From Hippopus hippopus (Eukaryota > Mollusca > Bivalvia > Cardiida > Cardiidae): a stretch of DNA of 64,000 nucleotides. The notes beneath the pieces are model-generated. The model had not been told where the DNA came from and did no database searches. It saw nothing but the letters and a program-made list of their open reading frames with translations. Position 1 is the first letter of the stretch. The number at the start of each line of letters is the position of its first letter. The stretch is taken from assembly GCA_946811185.2 (NCBI GenBank), contig OX328101.1:35262122-35326121 (forward strand), read 5' to 3'. Below, in pieces: positions 43,379-55,335 of the stretch. Position numbers and translations under genes: made by a program.

Positions 43379-45987
43379 GTTGTTAAATTATTCGTGTTTA
43401 TCGCGTTCCTTTTCAATATCATTTTTCATGTAATTATATTATGTGCAGTTACAATCATTATAATTGACTCTCTGCATTTTCCGCTGTCAAATATGAAAAT
43501 GTAGGCATTAGATTTGAATGCGTCTCGAAACATGTGACCGAGTCGGTTGCTGGAGTACTCGTACCCTGGAGAACTCGTACTCTGGAAACTCGTACCCTAG
43601 TAATTTGAAGGGTACGAGTTCTCTGGAGAACTCGTACTCTGGGTACGAATTCTCCAGAGAACTTATCTTACTTATATTACATCAGATATGATGTCATGGT
43701 ACTGATTTGATAACGATTCCTTGTCTTCGAAGCATACTATTTAGCATGTGACATCCCCCCAAGTCTTTGCGAAATTCTAGGCGGAAATCTAGAATTATCT
43801 TATGCGGCTATTGTCTACGTTCTTTACAAACTTGTTTGCCAGCCATAGCCTTGCTTAATTCAGTGAAAAATTATTTTTAGCTCTACTGGCTGAAAGCCAG
43901 CAGAGCTTATAAATCTGTCTGTCTGTCCATCCATTAGTCTTTTTCTTCTTTACACAATAAACTCTGCATTTGTGGTCAGATTTTTGTGAAACTTGCAATT
44001 TGTTTTTTTCATCAATAGCTTGAACCCTATTGATTTTGAAAAAAATCGGACAATCGGTATGGGAAAAGTAGCCATTTAAAGTTGAAAATTTCCATTTCTT
44101 GCTTACGTGATAAAGTCTGCATTTGTGGTCAGATTTTCGTGAAACTTGCACAGTTTGTTTTTCTCATCAATAGCTTGAACCCTATTGATTTTGAAAAAAA
44201 ATCAGACAATTAGTATGGGAAAAGTAGCCACTTAAAGTTGAAATTTTTTATTTGTTGTTTAGGCAATGAATACCACATTTTTGATCCAATTCTTTTGAAA
44301 CTTGCAAAGACTATTAGGTTCTTCAAGGGATTGAACTTTATTTAAAGTGAAACAAATCTAGTAAACACTTCAGGAAAGCAACCAATTGATGACTTAGTAT
44401 TGTTTACTCAAAAAAGTCCACATTATTAGTCTCATTTCTTTGAAATTTGCTGGTTGTTTAATATGATGCATACTGAAACCCTATCAAATTTGGCTGGATT
44501 CCAAACAGCTGGTTTTGAGAAATTGTACTTCAAATTTTTTTCACTATTCACCATGCCTACTTATGTTGTCTTAGTGGGTTTAAGCCCACTATTTTTTGTG
44601 TGTGTGTTTTTGTCTTTTTCCTATTGCATCATTAATTCATAATTGATGCTAGCAAAAAAGCAAAATTACAGCCAGTAGAGCGATTTCAGGCCCTAAAGGG
44701 GCTCTAGTTAAGTTTGCTGAGATTATGAAAATCTGAACAGCTCTAGTTAACCCTTTACCAAACAATCCCTGGTTTTCACGACCCTGAGGAAGAAGCCTTC
44801 TGAAAACATTGTGGGAAAAAGAGAAAATGCTGGTAACCAGCATTTTCTCGTTTTCCCACAATGTTTCCTACTCTTTGAAAGTCAACTTTCATTTTTTGAG
44901 TCACATTTATTTTGCTGACTGCAAATGCTTTGAATTTGGACAAGTCTAAAATTTTGTCATTTGGTAAAGAGTTAAAGCGAAGATATTGTAATCCCTGTTG
45001 ATGTTTAGGTCAGTTGGTCAAAAGCTTTGCAGGAGTATAAGTAACTGGTTTGACAAAGCTTCATTGAAATTGAGACAGATATTAAGTACAAAGTGTAGAT
45101 GGTCGCTATTGATTTTCGAGGTCACAATGGTCTTCAACATACCAAATCCTGTCCAGACAATAAGTGCACACTATTTTGCTCCTGTTATCTACATGCTTGG
45201 TACAAGTATTCAGGTTGCTGAATCATTGCCCTTTCAGCTCAGGTTGGTTTGCCTAATAGAGATGATTGGTAAATTAGACTCTTTATGTTTTTTGGCAACA
45301 AAAGGGTACATTTTTTTCTTTTAACAAAATTTGATTGCTGATAAAAAGAAAAGAAAATAGACCCTCTGCCTTTCAAATGGCTATTCTTGGAGTTTTCATT
45401 TAGAAAAATATTAAAAAAGGTAATATGGGCCAAAATGGAAGAACTTCATTGTATCTAAGATAAGTTTTGACATAATGTTTCTCCCTGTTTAAAATCATTC
45501 AGACAGCAAGGAAAAAGATGTGCAAGATGAAATGGAGGAAGATATTGAACAGTCTGAAAGAAAATCAACAGGTGATCAGAAAACTAAAAAGAAAAAGAGA
45601 AACAGGAAGAAAGTAAGCTAAATATTCCCCCTTTCTTTTTGTGCTCCCGCCATTAAAATGGGGGCGGAGGGGGCATATTGTGTTACCCCTGTCAGTGTGT
45701 TTGTGTGTATGTAAATGGGTGTGTTCGGCAAATACTGATGTTCGTGTTCTGCCAATAACTTCCAGATGCATGGTCCGATTCTAAAGAAATATGGAACAAA
45801 TGATATGGATAGACCATGTGTCATGTGCAAAAACCGTGTCACCAGCTCAAAAGGTCAAGGTCACAGCACTTGCATGGGCATATGTGTCAGTGACACATTT
45901 CTAGTTAAAGCTGCTTTTAGATATGGCAGTACATATATTATAAGGATATAGCCATAATATTGTCTGGATTCCACTGTTTTTTTTTTT

Positions 45988-46027
<40 letters not shown>

Positions 46028-49000
46028 GGTAACTGGATTATACACTCTCAGGACATTATTCAACACAGATGCATTAAGGAATTTTAGGGACAAGTATATG
46101 AGCTATGCTGTTAGAAAAGGGGTTTTAATGTTTCTGCAAAAGATATTGAACCCAGGTCGGCCTCCGCAGTCTGCACAGGCCGAACTGTCAAAACCTTTTG
46201 TTTTTCATCAATTTCCTGCATGTCAAAGGACCATTCTACTTCAGGCGTCAGTCAGTTTTTAGACAAAATGGAGTTTGTAGATCCATAATTATGTGATGAA
46301 TTGCTTAAGGTGTAATATATCACAGAGATTAACCCCTATTTGCCAGAGCCAGGCTCATTTATACTTTTAATTACTGTATTATAAAGTGTATATTTTGTAA
46401 TGAATGCACAAGAAAGCAAATTTCACTTTACTACTTTCTTGTCACAAACTACTTTAAAAACATTTTGGAAACAGAGAAACTGCTCACAATGAGCAATTTG
46501 TCCAATTGCAACATTGTGAAATTGTAACTATCTGGTCATGTGTTACATTATTGTTGATATAGATTATCTACAGTTCACTGTTGATAAGGCTGTTTTTGAG
46601 GACATCTTGTGTAACTATAATCCAGGACACAACATTTAGATTTACTGCATAGAGAAGATGTAAAAATTTATGTTCATATTTTGACCTGTAGCCTTTGTTT
46701 CTTTTACTCTAATCACTTACCAGTCAAAACATAATTTACATTGTTTCAAGGTATAAACATGTGACAAAAATTGCTCAAGATAGCAATTTCACTTCTTTTC
46801 TCAATGTTTATTGAACTCAAGTACCTCTGCAGTAAAAGGATCCAAAAATTTTGATTGATAAATTTCTGCCAGGAACCAAAATTTCCAGTGTGATGACTAT
46901 CTGCCTGATAGGGTCTTATTATATTTATATAGAAAAGCATAACAGCAGAGCTGAATGAGAATGGAGATGTTCCAGCTACACCAGTGGATGTTATAGATTA
47001 TCTAAGACAACAGTTTGAAGGAAAACTGACTTCAGTTGAACTGGACGAAGTATTGCTTGATAAAGGTATATCACTTATTTATAATTTTTTCTACATACAT
47101 GTAGATTGCTGCCATAAAACAATAATTTTCGGAATTATGCAGATAAGATACCTATGTTTCTGCTTACAGCTTGAAATGAGAAGCAGGTTGGTGGATATCA
47201 CACAACTTATTTGCTCCACTTACTCTGTTCATGAAAAATTACAGAGTGGGTATAAAAGTTAGATTGTATGGGCAAAATGTATGATTTAGATTTTCAGCAT
47301 GAAAAATAACAGACACATAGAAGGGGGTGCTGTGAGGGGGAAAGGGGAGGACTGTTTTTGATAATGAAGTTGACAGGGGAAATAATGCTGTTACAATATT
47401 TTCTTCTCTGCCTAGGAGAGCCACCTGATCAGCTGAGATACATGAAGACTAGCCAATCTCCATGCAATTCATTTTTTCCTTTCCTATCACTCAGACATTA
47501 GTTTGTCAAAAATGATGTAATTATAACCAAAGTGATAAACAGATAACCGCCAAAGATCACTGGCAGACCTCGATTGTGAGAGCATGATACAGACTAATTT
47601 AAAGAATATTACCTCCTGGCCTTGAGGCTACATGAAGACCATCACAGCGAGTCAGGTGGATACTCAGATGCTCTTGAAATAAAGAATTAAATTTTGATTT
47701 GTTTTTGATAATGGACCTGGCATACCTGGACTGTATGTAAAAGCAATTAATTTTCCCTGAATGCATATAGTTTAGAATAGATTAATACTGACCGCAATGC
47801 AATACACTTCAAATATTATAAACAAGAAGCTAGCAATGAAAACATTAGATCAGAGAAAGTAAACTGCCCAACAGTGGTTTTTCTGAACTGGTACTTTTTA
47901 TATTTTATTCATCTTTTTACCTTTTTCCTTTTCAGAAAAACATTTTTTCAAGGCAGAAAGTGACCACGAATTTCCAGTGGCTTACTTAAAAAGTATTTTG
48001 CCAAAATGGAAGAAGTTGAAAAAGAATTTAACAAGCCAAGGCTCACCTTTAGTTCTGATTATTTCATCATCAGCCATACGATCAGTAAACTTCAACAGGT
48101 ACATGTATCAGTATATGACTTAGATTTGGTTTTCCCAGTGTCTTAATCATTAATGTCAGTATTTTCAATAAATATCAAATGTATTTTTGATTATCATAAA
48201 ACCAGCCTGTCCATCTGTCTGTCTGCCCATCTGTGGCATGTATACACTCCAATTATTTTTATTGATCTTCCATGTAACTCATCAAACGGTGATAGAAAAC
48301 TATGTTGTAGTGTACATAAATGTATAGACACATAGAGCTTTGATATTTAAATAATTATCTTCTATGAGTTCTTGGACATGTCAAACAGTCAAACATAAAG
48401 TTTTTATTTACAGACAAGTTTGCCATTATTAAATTTCATTGCCTCTGATTCACAAACATCTGCTCCATATTACGGTATTTATTCACAATTTGAAGTAGTT
48501 TGAACCCTTTAAACACTCTTGTACAAGTATCCACAGTTGCGTGTAAGGTAAACTCTAAATGAGAATAACGAGTGAGAAATGAAAGTAGAATTATTCTAAC
48601 TAGACATTGCATCACAGTAGGATGTGTCTCAGTATACATTTAGATATTGGCATTTGATAGTAATTCATATTTGACTCAATTGTTTTTATAAAGTGCCTGT
48701 CATTTTGAGACCTCCGGTAACTAGTAGAAGTATTTTTAATTAACTGTTTACCAGATAATCGCGTTTTAACAACCCCGAGGAAGAAGTATTTTAAAAACAT
48801 TTTTGGAAAAATAATGCTGGTAACAAACATTTTCTCCCTCTAACTTTCGAGTCTCATCAGTGTTGTTGTCTATGAATGCTTTGAATTTAGACTTGTATGA
48901 ATTTTTTTGTTTGGTTAAGATTTAAAGTGTTATGAAAATTGCTGATCTTTTAAGTTAAACTCTCATGCTTAACCCCTTCATCAAATAATTCTATCAGTTT

Positions 49001-52000
49001 CTAACCATAACAAAAAGGGCTTTTGAAAACTGGGGGAAATTGGAAAAAATGTTGGTATTTAACATTTTCTCCTTTTTCCCACAATTTTTTCTACTTTTTT
49101 AAAGACATTACATTAACGGAGCCACATTTAAATTTCTGTTTGCATATGCTCTCAATATGCATGTGTTTGAATTTCCTCGTCCGTTAACACTCTACCACAC
49201 AATACCATACTTGTAAGACCCATGCAGAGAATGCATTTGAAAATATCGTGGGAAAAGGAGAAAATGCTGATAACCAGCATTTTGTCCTTTTTCCATGATG
49301 TTTTTTAAGTCTGTCATAGAAATCATTGAGCTACATTTAGTTTGTCATCTGCACATGCTATCAATGTGGACAAGATTAAAATTTTATTATTTGGTAAAGA
49401 GTTAAAGAGTTGCCTTACAGATTTTTGCTTTTCTCTCTGTCAGAAAGTGTGATAGTAATTAGTTACAAATTGTGACCTCATTTTCTTATTTTAGGCTCAT
49501 CACAGAGTTTAAAGGAGAGGATTGTAAATGTGCCAAATTGTTTGCAAAACATATGAAAGTAAGTTAAAAAATTCACTGAATCCATTATCAATACAGGCTC
49601 TGTCACCTGATTTAGTACTGAACCTGAATTTAATTGCTTATGCAGAGAGTGTTGATCAAGATCAGAATTCTGATCTTGGATCTACACCACTTTCTTCTTC
49701 GTCAGATTTTGTGACAGAAAGGCTTTGAAATGCAGTATTTTTATACTTGGAACTGACAAAAATGTCCATTTTGTATATTTAACATTACAAGAGTTATGAT
49801 AAACCTGTAGCTGATACAATTAACATCAGGAGCAATGTTTAGCAGGATGAGAATTGACATTTTCTAAATGATATAGAAAACATTGTAGGAAAAGGAGCAA
49901 TGGCCTGTAAGAAGAAATTGCTGCTTTTCATGAATTGCGTACTGTAGGGGCATAGTAAGTAGCTGCTTTTGCTGTATAGTGGGAACACTTAGCATGTGAA
50001 CGGTTGATTTTTTTGTGTGTGTTTAACACATTTCAAACATTATTTTAGCAATATCGTGACAGCCAGTGATTTCTTGGAGTTTTTGTTAGTAGTACTTCCC
50101 ACAAAAGTCTTTCCAAGCCACTTGCTACTTTCTCACATAACCACAGTAGAAACAATGACCATGAGTGAGAAAGCAATGAATCAATCCTAGGAAAGTCAAC
50201 AGAACTCCAGGTAAGAGAGAGTGATAGTATTCTAAAGTCATTATTTCTCTTTGAAAGTCATTGCTGTGGGTACTCATTAGAATCGTCTCATCCAGATGAT
50301 TCTAATGATTACCCACAACATAGGGTTTAGTGGAGAATAAATAATATTTTAAATTTTGGAATCAAAATCACTGCCTCTGGAGTATCTGGAGCTCTGGAAA
50401 GAAATTGACAGAGTTGGCAGATTTGAACTAGTGACCCCTTAGTTTCAAGTCATGTACATTACCAGTTGAGGGACTGGGCTTAGCACAAACTGTTGATACA
50501 ATCATAGATCAGAATAAGGATGTTTGTAACCTGTACCCAACTCTTTGCCAGATAGCAAGACTTATAGCTTGCCCATATTCAAAGCAATTGCAGACAAGAA
50601 ATTACATGTTGCTCAAATCATGAGATTTTTCTCAGAAAGAGTAGGACACAGTGTTGGAAAAGGAGGATTTTTTTTTTTCCAAAAAGTATGTTTCTGGACA
50701 GTCATTTTATTATTATTATTTTTTTTTTAAATTCTATTTTAGGTAGAAGACCAACAAAAGTTCTTGAAGAAAACAGTCTGTCATATAGCTCTAGGAACTC
50801 CAAATAGAATTACTGCATTGTTGAAAACTGGTATTTCTCTTAGAATTTAATTTTTTTTTGTGATTACATATCATTTTAGAAAATCGAATAGTTTTACTTG
50901 AAATCTATTTGAACTATTTTAAATGAGAAAATATAATTTTTAGCTCCACTGGCCAAAGGCCAGCGGGCTTATGTCATGGCCTGTTGTCCGTCGTGCGTCC
51001 GTCCGTGCGTCCGTCCGTCGTGCGTCCGTCTGTGCGTCCGTCCGTCCATCCGTCCGTGCGTTAACTTTTTTTTAAAACGTCTTCTTCTCTGAAACTACCC
51101 ATCCAATTTTGATGAAACTTCACAGAAATGATCCTGCCATGGTCCTCTTCAGAATTTCTTGAAAGAATTTAATTCCTTCAAAAACTCTGGTTGCCATGGC
51201 AACAAAACTGAAAAATTTTGAAAATCTTTGAAAATCTTCTTGTCTGAAACCGTAAGGCCAAGGGCTACCAAATTTGGCATGTAGCTTTATCTAGTGGACC
51301 TCTAACAAGTTTCTTCAATTTATAGCCCTGGGGTCAAAATTGGCCCCGCCCCGGGGGTTACAAGTTATACATGGGCTTATTTAGGGAGAACTTTAAAATT
51401 CCTCTTCTACCTAGCCATAGGGCCTAGAGCTACCAAATTTGGCATGTAGCTTTATCTAGTGCACCTCTGCCAAGATTGTTCAAATTATAGCCCTGGGGTC
51501 AAATTAGGCCCTGCCCGGGGGTAACAAGTTTTACATGGGCTTATATAACAAGTTTTACATGGGCTTATATAGGGAGAACTTTAAAATTCTTCTTTGACCT
51601 AGCCATGGGGCCTAGGGCGACCAAATTTGGCATGTAGCTTTATCTAGTGGACCTGTACCAAGGGTGTCCAAATTATAGCCGAGGGTCAAATTTGACTTCG
51701 CTCCGGGGGGTAACATGTTTTACATGGGCGGGCTTATATAGGAAAATCTTTCGCATCTAGCTATAAGGGCTAGGGCTATCAAATTTTGCATTTAGCTTTA
51801 TCTAGGGGGTCTCTATCAAGGGTGCCCAAATTATAACCCAGGGGGTCAAATGTAGCCCCACCCCAGGGGGTCACAAGTTCTACATGGTCTTATATAAGTA
51901 AACTTTAATAATCTACTTGTACATAGCCATATTTAGGCCTAGGGCTACCAAATTTTGCATGTAACTTTATATAATGGGCCTCTACCAAGAGGGCCCAAAT

Positions 52001-55000
52001 TTTAACTTTGGGGGTCAAGTTTGACTCCACACCAGGGGTCACAAGTTTTACATTGGCTTTTATAGTGAAAACTTGATAAACCTGTGTCATGGATCACATA
52101 TTTTACAGGGCCTTTTATTCAGCAAACTTGTTTTACATGACTTTTTATTGGGCAAGATTAAAAAATCTTTTTGTTTATAACCACACATTCTAGTTTCATA
52201 TTGTAGGTCTGGGGTCAAAATTGCCTTCATTCCAGGGATCGCAAGTTTAACATGGGCTTCAAAATATTGTCACTTCAATTTAAACATTAATCAAGGGAAA
52301 TAACTCTTTTTATGAAAGATAAAGTTCGTTACTATTTACCTCCCTTGATTATCAAACTGCAGTGATACATGATTGGTGCTAGACAAGTTTTTTAGCTCCA
52401 CTGGCCGAAGGCCAGCAGGCTTATGTTATGGCCCGTTGTCCGTTGTGCGTCCTTATGGACTGAACTGAATTGAAAGCATTTGCAGACAACAAATTCCATG
52501 TACCTGAAATGAAGCTTTGTCTTTGATAGGGTAGAAAACATTGTGAGAAAAGGAGAAAATGCAAGTTACCAGCATTTTCTCCATTTCCCACAACGTTTTC
52601 AAAAGCTTTCTCTTTCTGAGTCGTTAAAAGTCAGGATAGTGTGGTAAAGGGTTAATCTATTTATTATTACGTACCCATAGAGTAGCCCTACAGCATTATT
52701 GCTTTACCAATATAGAACATATTTATATTTATTATTTCTGTAAGTGTATAAAGGGCCATCTCAAATATGTTAATCTGTACCGGGTGAGTGCCATTGGTGA
52801 ATGATTCTTTGTGTCGAACATTAAATAAAAGAAAAGTATAAAATATTGCAAACTTTTTTGTGAGATTTCATTTGAAATGTTTGGAATTGATTTCCACAAA
52901 TAGAGGGGTATTTCATTGTCAATTACATGACAGATAAAATATGGGATAATAAGATAGTTACACTTCACCAATGCTGGAGAAGGGCCTCTTCTTGGGAGAC
53001 ATCAGCCTAGATGATCACTGTGCAATAGCCAGTGGAGCGATACAGGGCCATGATACAGGGCCATCATGGCCCTCTTGTTTAAAAACATAATTTTGTATGC
53101 TGCCTACACAATATTCTGTTGAGTAATTAAACCAATACTATCAGATGTACATAATTAGAGTCCCATCATCAGCTAACAATATTTGGTCTTATGTTTTGAA
53201 AAGAAAAAACAAAATAATAAAACAAATGAAAGAAAACTTTGCTTATAATCATCACTTTCCTCTATACAGGATGTTTCATATTATCTGTCCTTATTCTAAG
53301 AGTCAAATTTTCTACCAATTTCATTTTAAACTGATTTGAAAGCTGCAGACTTTTTGCAGACATAATAAAATTTCATTTGATATGTAGAACATAGACATTA
53401 CTCTTATAATAGTTAATACACTACACTTTTTCTGACAAGTCCATTTCACAACAATGACGTCTACTCTGAGCAATTCCGACGTTGAGTTTATTGTGAGAGT
53501 TTTTGATTAATTGTCTTCGACCCCCCCCCCCCCTTCGCTATTTTCATAAATTGCTTTCTTGATTGCAGCTTTAAAATCCTGTGTATTTCCTGGCATTGGG
53601 CATTACACCTTTTATAATGCACCTCACAAGAAAAAGTCTAGGTGGTCAGAATATGTAACCATTCTTGAAAGAAATTAACTTTTGCCAGAATGCTGTTGAA
53701 AGTCATTCAGTTATGCTTCTGGTCATGTGTTGTGTGGCTCCTCCTTGCTAAAATCAAATACATGCACCCATGTCTTCAATGTTAAGACTTTTTTCTTTCG
53801 GCATCAGAATAAAATTCTTCCTCAGAATAATGTAATAGCCTTCCGTATTTACTGTGTCGGTATTGTCCTCACCATCTGCGAAAAATATTAGAACCACTGT
53901 ACCGTCTGCACTAAAAGTAGCCTATGAGGTAATTATCTCATTGTGTAGCACTTTTTCAATATGAAAACCCGATTTCTCTGTTGCTCTAAACCCATTCTGC
54001 TGCTTGTAAACCTATACGTATCTAGGATAATCTTTAAACAAGGAGTTGACATTATTTAAAGTCCCAGAATTGATGTTTTGTAGGACACTTGTTATGAAAT
54101 GGACTTGTCAGAAAAAGTGTAGTGTATCAAAGAATTATTTGGTAATGTCTGTGTATTATATATCAAATAAAATTTTATAATGTCTGCATAAAGGTAGTAG
54201 CTTTCCATTTATTTTAAACTAACATGTGTAGACAATATTCATGTTTAGACTAAGGACATATATTATGAAACACCCTGTATTAGCCTCCAGCTCATGGTAC
54301 ATATGAGCAGCGCTGAAGAGAAAGGGAGAGTAATGCATCTCCAAGATGCACTAAACCAAACAAGACATCACACAGTCTAATTACCGACTAAATCAGGAGG
54401 TAGAATGGTCCGTGGACATGCAGAAACTTAACCCATAGCCAAAAAGTTTCAAACCAGGCCAGTATGCATAGACTTCTAAGACTGACCTTGGTCAGTACTT
54501 TTTGGAGATGCGTGAAATCCCGTTTTCATAGAATATGGGTCATAAAATCTAAATTGAAATGGGCCGTGCTCTGGCAAAAGGGGGATTAATGTATCTCCGT
54601 TATACACGATACTAGCCCAAGTCATCACATAATTATGGATCCATAGGAGCCACTTTTTTCAATAACCAAATTAATCACAAGGTGGATTGGTCCTTTGACA
54701 AACAGAAAATGTACCAATAGCGAAAAGTTTCGGCCCAGGTCAGCCTGCGCGGACCTGGTCGATACTTTTCGCAGATGCATTAAGCCCCCTTTTCACAGAG
54801 CATGTCTCAAATGTTTTTTGGTCTGAAGTCTTTAACTGGATTCTGTTTATATATCATTAATATAGAAAGGTTAGAGCTTGGTACACATGTTTTATCATTG
54901 GAGTAATTCTGTTAAACTGTTTCAGGCTACTTAAACCTTGATAAACTAAAAGCTGTTATATTAGATTGGAACTGGAGAGATGTTAAACAGAGACGGTTGA

Positions 55001-55101
55001 TGGATGGACCAGAAACACGACAAGAGCTACTGGTGCTGATGAAATCTTACCTTATACCATTTGTAAAATCTGAGCAGCATTGTAAAATTGGAATTTTATA
55101 G
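43345..55101 (+). CDS. CMSS1: CMSS1, small ribosomal subunit biogenesis protein (complete, 7 exons)
   Basis: Seven exons with AG/GT borders and matching phases give 255 codons plus stop; human CMSS1 is about 279 residues. The start MTDNLDDEWW resembles the family N terminus. An acidic/Lys-rich low-complexity tail follows (EEDIEQSERK, KTKKKKRNRKK), then the conserved Cms1 domain: FPVAYLKSILPKWKKLKK, LVLIISSSAIR, KLFAKHMK, HIALGTPNRI, LDWNWRD and a final ...CKIGIL. Cms1 proteins have a helicase-like fold without a full catalytic motif set and belong to pre-40S/90S assembly in the nucleolus. The gene lies head-to-head with TRAPPC10. A pearl-type element begins only 45 bases after the stop, and I saw no AATAAA in the following 500 bases. 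Confidence 0.95.
43541..43672. repeat. Tiled palindromic repeat in CMSS1 intron 1
   Basis: Short words GAGAACTCGTAC, GGGTACGAGTT and CTCCAGAG recur in both orientations about eight times within 130 bases, forming several alternative stem-loops. It starts about 160 bases after CMSS1 exon 1. Confidence 0.9.
43874..44709 (+). mobile_element. Pearl/Helentron-like element
   Basis: Begins TAGCTCTACTGGCTGAAAGC and ends ACAGCCAGTAGAGCGATTTC followed by a GCCC-taaa-GGGGC hairpin and CTCTAG-T. The start is the reverse complement of the subterminal end (subterminal inverted repeat). The core has two about 147-bp tandem units (TGCATTTGTGGTCAGATTTT at 43,966 and 44,113). Lies in CMSS1 intron 1. Confidence 0.82.
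44747..44975. mobile_element. TTAA-bounded foldback MITE, near-consensus
   Basis: TTAACCCTTTACCAAACAAT to CATTTGGTAAAGAGTTAA; the centre AGAAAATGCTGGTAACCAGC palindrome is intact and flanked by ACATTGTGGGAAA...TTTCCCACAATGT. At 229 bp this is a good reference copy. Confidence 0.92.
45503..45612 (+). CDS. CMSS1: CMSS1 exon 2 (acidic then Lys-rich)
   Basis: Borders are attcag/ and /GTAAGC. Reads DSKEKDVQDEMEEDIEQSER, then DQKTKKKKRNRKK, a disordered nucleolar-type stretch. Confidence 0.9.
45991..46025 (+). repeat. (CT)n microsatellite
   Basis: Uninterrupted CT repeats, following a T-rich stretch, in CMSS1 intron 2. Confidence 0.95.
46097..46358. mobile_element. GAGCC-type MITE in CMSS1 intron 2
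   Basis: TATGAGCTATGCTGTTAGAA to GCCAGAGCCAGGCTCA; core GGTCGGCCTCCGCAGTCTGC. Confidence 0.82.
46933..47065 (+). CDS. CMSS1: CMSS1 exon 3
   Basis: Borders are atatag/ and /GTATAT. Reads KSITAELNENGDVPATPVDV, then IDYLRQQFEGKLTSVEL and DEVLLDK. Phase 0 to 1. Confidence 0.9.
47936..48098 (+). CDS. CMSS1: CMSS1 exon 4
   Basis: Borders are tttcag/ and /GTACAT. Reads YLKSILPKWKKLKKNL, then SPLVLIISSSAIRSVNFNR, the most recognisable N-terminal part of the Cms1 domain. Confidence 0.95.
48969..49187. mobile_element. TTAA-bounded foldback MITE (left of an adjacent pair)
   Basis: TTAACCCCTTCATCAAATAA to TCCTCGTCCGTTAA; centre GGAAAAAATGTTGGTATTTA. It shares its right TTAA with the next copy. Confidence 0.8.
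49184..49405. mobile_element. TTAA-bounded foldback MITE (right of an adjacent pair)
   Basis: TTAACACTCTACCACACAAT to TATTTGGTAAAGAGTTAA; centre GGAGAAAATGCTGATAACCA. It ends about 90 bases before CMSS1 exon 5. Confidence 0.87.
49495..49558 (+). CDS. CMSS1: CMSS1 exon 5
   Basis: Borders are ttttag/ and /GTAAGT. Reads LITEFKGEDCKCAKLFAKHM then K, matching the family's F.G...KLFAKHIK motif. Confidence 0.94.
50010..50490 (-). mobile_element. MetaSINE-like SINE, split by an insertion
   Basis: Body words (TGTGTTTAACACATTTC, TCTTTCCAAGCCACTTGC) at 50,020-50,200 and a tRNA head (AACTAGTGACCCC...CCAGTTGAGGGACTGGGCTT on plus) at 50,405-50,490 are separated by about 200 bases. That gap includes a short hairpin at 50,266-50,323. 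Confidence 0.65.
50266..50323. repeat. Small hairpin, half-shared with 10,031
   Basis: TGTGGGTACTCATTAGAATC and GATTCTAATGATTACCCACA form a hairpin. The left arm also appears at 10,031 (TTGTGGGTACTCATTAGAAC) without its partner. Confidence 0.8.
50743..50830 (+). CDS. CMSS1: CMSS1 exon 6
   Basis: Borders are ttttag/ and /GTATTT. Reads VEDQQKFLKKTVCHIALGTP, then NRITALLKT. The LGTPNRI block corresponds to the family's GTPGRI. Confidence 0.95.
50938..53079 (+). mobile_element. Pearl/Helentron-like element with about 180-bp tandem units, nested insertions
   Basis: Starts TAGCTCCACTGGCCAAAGGC, a CGTCCGTCCGTGCGTCC stretch, then about five units with ACCAAATTTGGCATGTAGC and TACATGGGCTTATATAGG. A second head copy starts at 52,391. 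It ends GCCAGTGGAGCGATACAGGG, a hairpin AGGGCCATCATGGCCCT and CTTGTTT. A TTAA-type MITE interrupts it at 52,452-52,655. Lies in CMSS1 intron 6. Confidence 0.82.
52452..52655. mobile_element. TTAA foldback MITE inside a pearl element
   Basis: Right end GTGTGGTAAAGGGTTAA and intact centre; the left end is truncated at the second head copy of the pearl element. Confidence 0.8.
53267..54277. mobile_element. About 1.0-kb mariner-like non-autonomous element
   Basis: Ends CAGGATGTTTCATATTATCT and ATATTATGAAACACCCTG are inverted and flanked by TA on both sides. The inverted repeat is long: a second block, CTACACTTTTTCTGACAAGT at about 53,420, is mirrored at about 54,100. No transposase frame was seen. 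Lies in CMSS1 intron 6. Confidence 0.75.
54301..54544. mobile_element. GAGCC-type MITE, eroded
   Basis: ATATGAGCAGCGCTGAAGAG to TTCATAGAATATGGGTCAT. Adjacent to a second copy. Confidence 0.75.
54558..54811. mobile_element. GAGCC-type MITE, half-core
   Basis: ATGGGCCGTGCTCTGGCAAA to CACAGAGCATGTCTCAA; core GGTCAGCCTGCGCGGACCTG has lost its second arm. Confidence 0.85.
54926..55101 (+). CDS. CMSS1: CMSS1 exon 7 (stop codon)
   Basis: The acceptor is tttcag. Reads GYLNLDKLKAVILDWNWRDV, KQRRLMDGPETRQELL, and ends CKIGIL then TAG. LDWNWRD is the family hallmark. Confidence 0.96.
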
Positions 55102-55145
55102 TATAAAATTGTTTTTATAGGGTAATATTTGTCCGATTTCTTTTT

Positions 55146-55309
55146 TATACCCCCGCAAAACGAATGTTTTCGGGGGTATACTGGAATCAGCCTGTCTGTC
55201 CATGTGTCCGTCCGTGCGTCCGTCCGTGTGTCCGTCTGTGTACAAATAATTGCCTGTTTCTGTCAAAGTGCTGGCGGGGGTATTAAGTCACATTCAGTGA
55301 CAGCTCTAG
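55146..55309 (+). mobile_element. Short pearl/Helentron-like element
   Basis: Starts ATACCCCCGCAAAACGAATG, has TCCGTCCGTGCGTCCGTCC, and ends GCGGGGGTATTAAGTC, hairpin GTCACATTCAGTGAC, then AGCTCTAG-T. It begins 45 bases after the CMSS1 stop, so it probably lies in the 3' UTR. Confidence 0.82.
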
Positions 55310-55335
55310 TTTTTTTTAGTTTTTCTTCCTTATAG

